A stretch of DNA of 64,000 nucleotides. Source: Methanomicrobiaceae archaeon (GTDB lineage Archaea > Halobacteriota > Methanomicrobia > Methanomicrobiales > Methanomicrobiaceae). The DNA lies in NCBI GenBank assembly GCA_029762625.1, contig JARVGI010000010.1, forward strand, positions 1 to 64,000. The letters are read 5' to 3'. The position numbers and the translations under genes were made by a program. Of this stretch, positions 58,489 to 64,000 are shown in pieces. Below the pieces are notes generated by a model that was not told the origin of the DNA, did not search any database, and saw only the letters and a list, made by a program, of their open reading frames with translations. Position 1 is the stretch's first letter, and every line of letters starts with the position of its first letter.

Positions 58489-59802
58489 ATGAAAATTACT
58501 GTTCTGGGACTCGGGTACATAGGCCTTCCGACTGCGCTCCTTTTCGGACGGAGCGGTCACGAGGTCGTCGGCATGGATGTGAATCAAACGGTTGTCGATT
58601 CGCTGAACGGAGGAGTTCTCCACTTTGAGGAGAAGGGATTACAGGAATTATTCGATCAGGCGAAAGGACATTTTACCGCACAGAACACGGTTCCAGAGGC
58701 AGACGTGTTTGTCATCGCGGTGCCGACCCCGCTGAATAAATCGCTCAGGGTTGCAGATTTGAGCTATGTTCGCGCTGCCGCCGCAATGATTGCACAGGTA
58801 GTGAAGGAATATAATCTTGTTGTCCTTGAATCGACCGTTCCTCCCGGGGCAAGCGAACGCATTGTAATCCCCATCCTTGAAAGGAGTGGATTGTCTCGTT
58901 CTGAGTTTTTTTATGCCCATTGCCCGGAACGGGCAATACCCGGCAATACGATTCTCGAGATGGTGTTCAATGATCGCATTATCGGCGGGATCGATCAGGA
59001 ATCGGGGATGCTCGCCAGCGAGGTCTATTCGTCCTTCGTGCGTGGATCCATCCACGTAACGAATGTGCGAAATGCGGAATTCATCAAATTGCTGGAAAAT
59101 ACCTACCGGGACGTGAATATTGCGCTTGCAAACGAGCTGGCGAAGATTGCCGAAGAATCCGGGATCAATATCTGGAATGCAATCGAGCTCGCAAACAAGC
59201 ACCCACGGTGCGCCATTCTCAAGCCGGGGCCCGGTGTTGGGGGGCACTGCATCGCGATCGATCCCTGGTTTATAACGGAAAATTCGACCAAAACGGGCAT
59301 CATTCATCTCTCACGCGATATCAACGACTCGATGCCGAATTTCGTCATCCACCTTCTGAGGGGGGTACTGAAAGGGGTGAAAGACCCCATGGTCACTGTG
59401 CTGGGGGTGAGCTACAAAGGGGATGTTGGCGACACGAGAGAATCGCCTGCACTGAAATTCATCCAGCTCTGCGAGAACGAAGGGTATGGCATAAAATGTT
59501 ATGATCCGTTCGTGAACGCATTTGATTATCCGCTGTTTGAATTGGACCCCGCGCTCTCGGACAGTGATTGCATTGTCCTCATTTCAGATCACCTGGTGTT
59601 CCAGCAGATTGACCCCTCTAAGGTGCAAATGCGGAGGAAAAACGTCATCGATACCAGGAATATTCTTGATCCTCAGAAATGGAAGGCACACGGGTTCACC
59701 GTGAAAATCATGGGAAATGGTGGACTCGAACCACAGGGACCGGAGGAGTTACTCACAGAAGTATCCGATCCTGTCATGGATAACAAGGTGATACCCTTAT
59801 GA
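58489..59802 (+). CDS. wecC: UDP-N-acetyl-D-mannosamine dehydrogenase
   Basis: A 437-residue four-electron dehydrogenase oxidising UDP-ManNAc to UDP-ManNAcA. GLGYIGLPTALLFG binds NAD; ESTVPPGASERI and FYAHCPERAIPG follow; the catalytic Cys is in GPGVGGHCIAIDPWF (near residue 256). GVSYKGDVGDTRESP is the C-terminal NAD-family motif. It overlaps the DUF354 gene by four bases. Uronic acids of this kind occur in archaeal surface glycans and pseudomurein-like polymers. Confidence 0.94.
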   Translation: MKITVLGLGYIGLPTALLFGRSGHEVVGMDVNQTVVDSLNGGVLHFEEKGLQELFDQAKGHFTAQNTVPEADVFVIAVPTPLNKSLRVADLSYVRAAAAMIAQVVKEYNLVVLESTVPPGASERIVIPILERSGLSRSEFFYAHCPERAIPGNTILEMVFNDRIIGGIDQESGMLASEVYSSFVRGSIHVTNVRNAEFIKLLENTYRDVNIALANELAKIAEESGINIWNAIELANKHPRCAILKPGPGVGGHCIAIDPWFITENSTKTGIIHLSRDINDSMPNFVIHLLRGVLKGVKDPMVTVLGVSYKGDVGDTRESPALKFIQLCENEGYGIKCYDPFVNAFDYPLFELDPALSDSDCIVLISDHLVFQQIDPSKVQMRRKNVIDTRNILDPQKWKAHGFTVKIMGNGGLEPQGPEELLTEVSDPVMDNKVIPL

Positions 59803-60824
59803 CGACCATCTGGGTTGATATCATTAATCCGTCACATTCCCATTTTTTCTCCTCCATACTCCCCGAGCTGCAGAACCATGAGGTAATTGTCACCCTGCGT
59901 GACCGGGCGGAAACGGTGGATCTTGCGCGTTCATTCGGACTTTCGGGGGAGGTGATCGGCACGGATTACCGGGATCCGCTAAGAAAAACCATGGCCATGA
60001 TGTCTCGAACAATAGCACTCTTTTCCAGGGTTAAAAACGCTGATTATGCGCTATCCTTCGAGAACGGGATGAGCACGCTAATCTCCCGCGTCAGAGGGGG
60101 TACATCGATCCTTTTCTGTGACAACGATTTGAAATTTCTCCAAAAAACGTCATCCCTCCAGGATCTGGAGATGAAATTCAAACTCATGGCCGATTACCTG
60201 TTCCTCCCGCGGGCGTGCCGGGAACGATTCTCCCTGTATGCCGATCCCGACACCATCATCTCGTACGACGGCTACAAGGAGGATGTGTATATCGCCGATT
60301 TCAAGCCCGATCCCGACTTTTTTGAAACCATTCCATTCCGCGACTTCATCGCAATTCGTCCCGAGGCTCTTGGATCGTTTTATGTCAAGGATAAAGCAAG
60401 CATTGTTCCTGAGATCCTGCGCCTTGCAGAAACGGAATCCCTGAACGTGGTGTATCTCCCCCGAGAAAAGGCCGATTTCGACTATGTCAAACACACGAAT
60501 GGTATTTTTATCCCGGACAGCTCAATCAACGGTCTCGATGTATGCTGTCATGCCCGTGCCGTGCTCACGGGGTCGGGAACGATGGCCCGTGAAGCTGCGT
60601 GCATGGGAACGCCCGCGGTGTCTTTTTTCCCGAGCACAAACCTGCTTTCGGTGGACCAGGAATTGATCCGAGCAGGAAAAATATTGTATTCCAGGGATGC
60701 CGGGGAGATCGTCGATTATATTACCTGTTCCCGCCATGACAAAAAACCACCGGATATGCAACGATGCAAACGCGTCAAAGCAGAGGTAATCTCCGGGATT
60801 GCTCGTATCGTGAATGAGGATTGA
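59799..60824 (+). CDS. DUF354 family protein, GT-B-like
   Basis: A 341-residue protein of the DUF354 family: WVDIINPSHSHFFSSIL at the start and CHARAVLTGSGTMAREAACMGTPAVSFF near residue 265. The latter resembles the nucleotide-sugar-binding C-terminal half of GT-B enzymes and 2-epimerases. Family members sit in archaeal polysaccharide loci, and a glycosyltransferase or epimerase role is inferred. It overlaps wecC by four bases and is followed by the toroid protein after four bases. Confidence 0.83.
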   Translation: MTTIWVDIINPSHSHFFSSILPELQNHEVIVTLRDRAETVDLARSFGLSGEVIGTDYRDPLRKTMAMMSRTIALFSRVKNADYALSFENGMSTLISRVRGGTSILFCDNDLKFLQKTSSLQDLEMKFKLMADYLFLPRACRERFSLYADPDTIISYDGYKEDVYIADFKPDPDFFETIPFRDFIAIRPEALGSFYVKDKASIVPEILRLAETESLNVVYLPREKADFDYVKHTNGIFIPDSSINGLDVCCHARAVLTGSGTMAREAACMGTPAVSFFPSTNLLSVDQELIRAGKILYSRDAGEIVDYITCSRHDKKPPDMQRCKRVKAEVISGIARIVNED

Positions 60825-60828
60825 TTCC

Positions 60829-62028
60829 ATGGGAAACGAACCCGATCTCGCCCGGCTACGAAACGTCGTGACCACGCTGGATCGCTATGTACGCGTGGAA
60901 GATTTCAGCGGGTATGACCCTTATGATGCCCTCAATTCACCAATCCTGAGCAGGCTACCGGGTGTATACCCAAAAATCCTGATGACCCAGCTGTTTGTGT
61001 ACTCGCCGGTGAATTTGCGCGGGTTGTTCAGCGTGAAGCCGGGCAGAAATCCCAAGGCACTGGGCCTGTTTTTATCTGCATACTGCAGTCTTTTCAAGGG
61101 CGGTTTCGTCGCACAGGATGCGTTTGATGCAATCGCTGCGAGCATTGTTGGACATTTGCACGCCGGCAGGGCCGAGGGGTATTCACATTATTGCTGGGGA
61201 TTTAACTTTCCGTGGCAGGATGTCACGCGATTTTCGGACACAAACCTCCCCACGATCGTCAATACCGCATATGTCGGGAATTCGCTGCTGGATCTCTATG
61301 ATGTGACCCGCGATGCTTCCTGCCTGCACATCGCCGAAAGCTGCTGCGAATTCATCCTGCACGATCTGAACCGGACCGAGATGGAAAACGGCGTCTGCTT
61401 CAGCTACACCCCGATCGACCACCATGTGGTGCATAATGCGAATATGCTGGGAGCAGCGTTCCTCGCACGGGTGTATGCGTACATAAAAGATTCGAAAATG
61501 AGGGAATATGCGGAAATGGCGTTCGATTACTCGGTATCCGAGCAAAAAGAGGATGGATCCTGGGCGTATAGTAAAAACCCTGCAGTGGGCACAGAACGCA
61601 TGCAGATCGACTTCCACCAGGGATTTATTCTGGATTCGATCTGCGATTTCCTCCGGTACGGCGGGCGGGACGATGCAGATCTTCACGATGTCCTCCTCCG
61701 GGGAGTGAAATTCTACAAAACCGCCCAGTTCCATGAAAACGGCCGGTCAAAATGGCGGCTGCCGCGAGCATGGCCCGTGGATATCCACCACCAGGCGCAG
61801 GGTATCCTGACGTTTGCAAATGTACACGATGTTATCGGTATTCCCGGATATTTAGATTTTGCAGCCCGGATTGCAGATTATACCATCTCTGAAATGTTCA
61901 ATCCCCGGGGATATTTCAACTATCAGAAGTGGTTCTGGTTTTCGAATACCATTCCCTATGTGCGGTGGGCGCAGGCGTGGATGATGCGGGCGCTGGCAAC
62001 AATGCTTGAGGTGCATAAGCGTGGATGA
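60829..62028 (+). CDS. Putative alpha/alpha-toroid protein of the polysaccharide locus
   Basis: A 399-residue soluble protein without signal peptide. Repeated helix pairs with NTAYVGNSLLDLYDVT, HNANMLGAAFLARVYAY, QKEDGSWAYSK and DFHQGFILDSICDFL suggest an (alpha/alpha)6 toroid, the fold of six-hairpin glycosidases, polysaccharide lyases and terpene cyclases. Aromatic and His-rich motifs (HYCWGFNFPWQ) could line a sugar-binding cleft. The ATG at 60829 is preceded by GAGGA; an upstream in-frame ATG (60814) overlaps the DUF354 gene. Not assigned to a named family; an editing or modifying role is inference. Confidence 0.7.
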   Translation: MGNEPDLARLRNVVTTLDRYVRVEDFSGYDPYDALNSPILSRLPGVYPKILMTQLFVYSPVNLRGLFSVKPGRNPKALGLFLSAYCSLFKGGFVAQDAFDAIAASIVGHLHAGRAEGYSHYCWGFNFPWQDVTRFSDTNLPTIVNTAYVGNSLLDLYDVTRDASCLHIAESCCEFILHDLNRTEMENGVCFSYTPIDHHVVHNANMLGAAFLARVYAYIKDSKMREYAEMAFDYSVSEQKEDGSWAYSKNPAVGTERMQIDFHQGFILDSICDFLRYGGRDDADLHDVLLRGVKFYKTAQFHENGRSKWRLPRAWPVDIHHQAQGILTFANVHDVIGIPGYLDFAARIADYTISEMFNPRGYFNYQKWFWFSNTIPYVRWAQAWMMRALATMLEVHKRG

Positions 62029-62035
62029 GCGACGT

Positions 62036-63427
62036 ATGAGGTATTATTTCCATATGCCTCGAAGCGTCCAGACACTGGGAATAAACCTCGTCGAACTGAG
62101 GGCATGGGCCATTCATCGGAGCAAAATTTTTTTTGATTTTCTTGCATTGCTGAAGGAAACCGAACAATGGGACAATGAACGGTTCGAGGCATACCAGAGC
62201 AAGCACATGCGGACCATTGTCAATTATGCCTATCGCCACGTTCCCTTTTACCGGCGACTCTACGACGACCACGGGGTTGACATCAGCCAGATCAGGACGG
62301 TGGATGATCTGGAACAATTACCGATTATTACAAAAGCGGATCTCTCTTCCAATTATACCCAATTGATCTCTCCGGTTGAGAAACGCCCTTTGCAAATGGG
62401 CACCAGCGGGACGACTGGCACGCCTTTGCACTTCCTCATATCGCGTGAACAGGATGTTCTGAATTATGCCATTGCCTACAGGAGAGATCTATGGGGCGGT
62501 TATACCCGCGATTCATTGATCGCTCGCTTTGTGGGGGACAAGCCCGTCAAAGATTGTAATGATCGTTCTCTTGTCAGGCGTTCCTATCTGATGAACAGGT
62601 TGATATTCCCCTCCTACTGTTTGAGCAGCGACAATTTTCCAAGGATATTCGATATATTGCGAAAACACCGGGTAAAATTCATTCAGGCCTATCCTTCAAC
62701 CGCGTATATTCTTGCGAAATATCTGGAATTTGAGGACACCTATTATGACCTTGACGCATTGTTCTACTCTTCGGAACCGATGTACGACCATCAGAGGGAA
62801 TTTATTGAAAAACGATTTCACACACAATTCTTCGGATTCTACGGGCAGAGGGAACGAATCATCTCAGCAACCGAATGCTCCGAGAACCGGTATCACCTGA
62901 GCATGATCGACGGGATTACGGAAATTGTACGGAATGGAGAAGTGTTGGCTGATGGTGAAAAAGGGTTCACCGTTACGACATCTCTGCATAATTATGCGAT
63001 GCCCTTTATCAGGTATGCGCTCAATGATTTCACGGGGTATACGGGGAATTCATGTGATTGCGGGAGAACCTTGCCTACGATATTCCCTGTTGATGCATGG
63101 CTTGGGGATTTCATTGTTTCCCCTAAAGGAATGATATATTCTGCCCTTCTTTTTTTATCCCCTACAGAGGGTATGCGAAACATTGCCGAATCACAGGTTA
63201 TTCAGGAAGATGTCGATCGAATATCGATCAATATTGTCACACAGGAGGGCTTTTCAACAAGCGACTATTTGCGCCTAAAAGATTCCTTTGATACCATGTT
63301 TGGAAGCGAATTTGAACTGAAAATCAATTTGGTGAATAATATCCCCCAAACAGGTTCGTTTAAAAAGCGCTTTGCCATCAATAAATTGGGAGAGGATTAC
63401 ATTGAAAAAGCATTTGAACGAGAATAA
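62036..63427 (+). CDS. CapK/PaaK-like adenylate-forming protein
   Basis: A 463-residue member of the CapK branch of the phenylacetate-CoA ligase family. MGTSGTTGTPLHF is the AMP-binding loop; YGQRERIISATEC and NYAMPFIRYALNDFTGYTG follow; a Cys pair lies in SCDCGRTLP. Members near capsule genes are thought to activate or transfer acyl groups onto sugars. Its codons are more AT-rich than those of the paralogues at 33337-35927. The ATG at 62036 is used; 62006 would overlap the previous gene, and 62054 is a further option. It overlaps the GT4 gene by 26 bases. Confidence 0.8.
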   Translation: MRYYFHMPRSVQTLGINLVELRAWAIHRSKIFFDFLALLKETEQWDNERFEAYQSKHMRTIVNYAYRHVPFYRRLYDDHGVDISQIRTVDDLEQLPIITKADLSSNYTQLISPVEKRPLQMGTSGTTGTPLHFLISREQDVLNYAIAYRRDLWGGYTRDSLIARFVGDKPVKDCNDRSLVRRSYLMNRLIFPSYCLSSDNFPRIFDILRKHRVKFIQAYPSTAYILAKYLEFEDTYYDLDALFYSSEPMYDHQREFIEKRFHTQFFGFYGQRERIISATECSENRYHLSMIDGITEIVRNGEVLADGEKGFTVTTSLHNYAMPFIRYALNDFTGYTGNSCDCGRTLPTIFPVDAWLGDFIVSPKGMIYSALLFLSPTEGMRNIAESQVIQEDVDRISINIVTQEGFSTSDYLRLKDSFDTMFGSEFELKINLVNNIPQTGSFKKRFAINKLGEDYIEKAFERE

Positions 63428-64000
63428 ACGACGCGTGCTTGTCATCGGCCCCTATCCTCCTCCGATCGGAGGGGTCGCCACCCACATTCAGCATCTCATG
63501 GCCCAGCAACTGCTGCAGGATCGCTTTTCCCTGGCACTGTATCGAACGGGAAAAACCGATGAAAACACATCCGATTTCGTCCAGGTGTTCCTGGAGATCT
63601 TTACAATTTTCAAATATCTCGCAACATGCCGGTTCAGGAAGGCGGATATCTTTCATGTCCATACCGCATCTCGGATGAGTTTTTTCCGAAACAGCCCTTA
63701 TATCGTGTTTTCGAGCGTGTTCTCGAAAGGAAAGGTTCTCGTCCATATTCACGGCGCCGAATTCGAGGATTTTTACGCGCAGAGTCATCCCTGGACACAA
63801 AAATTCATTGCATTCGTGCTCGGGAAATCCGATGGGATCGTTGTGACCTCCGAGCGATGGATCGACGTCATCAGGCATATCTGTGCAAGTTGTTCGAGGA
63901 TTTATCCGATCCCCAACGGATTCATCGAATCCAAGTTTTATGCCGTCGATCCTGCAGTCGCCAGAAAGAACCTCAACATTCCCGAAGATACAACGATGTT
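63402..64000 (+). CDS. Glycosyltransferase family 4 (partial, N-terminal part)
   Basis: The frame runs off the window end after 199 residues. It begins VLVIGPYPPPIGGVATHI, the N-terminal donor-independent half of GT4 enzymes, with VLVHIHGAEFEDFY and VVTSERWIDVI typical of the acceptor domain and IYPIPNGFIESKF at the inter-domain linker. The start is a TTG at 63402-63404 with GGGAGAGG (63388-63395) six bases ahead; it overlaps the CapK-like gene by 26 bases in another frame. The C-terminal domain, with its donor-binding EGxxxxxxE, lies beyond the window. Confidence 0.82.
   Translation, partial: MKKHLNENKRRVLVIGPYPPPIGGVATHIQHLMAQQLLQDRFSLALYRTGKTDENTSDFVQVFLEIFTIFKYLATCRFRKADIFHVHTASRMSFFRNSPYIVFSSVFSKGKVLVHIHGAEFEDFYAQSHPWTQKFIAFVLGKSDGIVVTSERWIDVIRHICASCSRIYPIPNGFIESKFYAVDPAVARKNLNIPEDTTM

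Overview
The window reads as chromosomal DNA of a methanogenic archaeon, most likely of the order Methanomicrobiales (a Methanoculleus- or Methanofollis-like relative; the genus is inference). The evidence is archaeal ribosomal proteins (L7Ae, S28e, L24e, S10) with aEF-1alpha, a four-subunit pyruvate:ferredoxin oxidoreductase in gamma-delta-alpha-beta order, a siroheme sulfite-reductase-like protein, archaeal CobS and TIGR00303-type CobT, a CetZ-like tubulin homologue, a hexulose-phosphate synthase/RraA fusion, PEF-CTERM surface protein sorting, and archaeal promoters (TATA boxes, several probably leaderless messages). The first three quarters are GC-rich and densely coding; the last quarter is visibly more AT-rich.

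Layout. 1-2,065: the tail of an unidentified gene, a secreted thioester-domain-like PEF-CTERM protein and a tiny zinc ribbon. 2,066-4,926: porCDAB. 4,954-9,178 (minus strand): threonine synthase, a nitrilase-family amidase and several membrane proteins. 9,252-10,494: ribosomal protein/ndk operon. 10,621-15,532: membrane glycan or lipid-linked sugar operon (DUF2298, flippase-like, GT2, FAD oxidoreductase). 15,646-17,939: CetZ plus a membrane-anchored coiled-coil protein. 18,135-21,379: Agl23-like protein, S10 and EF-1alpha. 21,524-28,390: a Cys-rich unknown, the sulfite-reductase-like protein, CobS, a 1,110-residue ribbon-helix-helix/coiled-coil protein, and CobT. 28,490-32,895: GMP synthase glutaminase subunit, YkgJ-like protein, TraB-like membrane protein, nitroreductase, a 12-bp tandem repeat and the HPS-RraA fusion. 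32,898-35,927: two phenylacetate-CoA ligase homologues with an ACT protein. 36,010-41,667: carbamate kinase, a sensor kinase with a dead receiver domain, a response regulator, and arginine deiminase. 41,790-45,965: an orphan Cas1 homologue, acylphosphatase-like protein, phosphohexomutase, MobB-MoaE fusion and a DUF5806-like protein.

45,966-48,915 is about 3 kb of mostly non-coding DNA with a single gene, a XerA-type tyrosine recombinase. A near-perfect dif-like palindrome lies directly in front of the gene. Three related 28-bp sites flank it in mixed orientation, and a structured segment that may encode an RNA lies upstream. From 48,916 to the window end there is a surface-polysaccharide locus: dTDP-glucose synthesis and dehydration, an RfbH-type dehydrase, SDR, sugar aminotransferase, glycosyltransferases, WecB/WecC (UDP-ManNAc and its uronic acid), a DUF354 protein, an alpha/alpha-toroid protein, a CapK-like adenylate-former and the start of a GT4 glycosyltransferase.

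The observations most worth following are the xerA intergenic region (candidate dif, possible invertible segment bordering the glycan locus, candidate structured RNA), the orphan Cas1 in which the usual catalytic Glu appears to be His, the giant RHH/coiled-coil protein with a 28-residue period, the CetZ/membrane coiled-coil pair, and the thioester-like surface protein.
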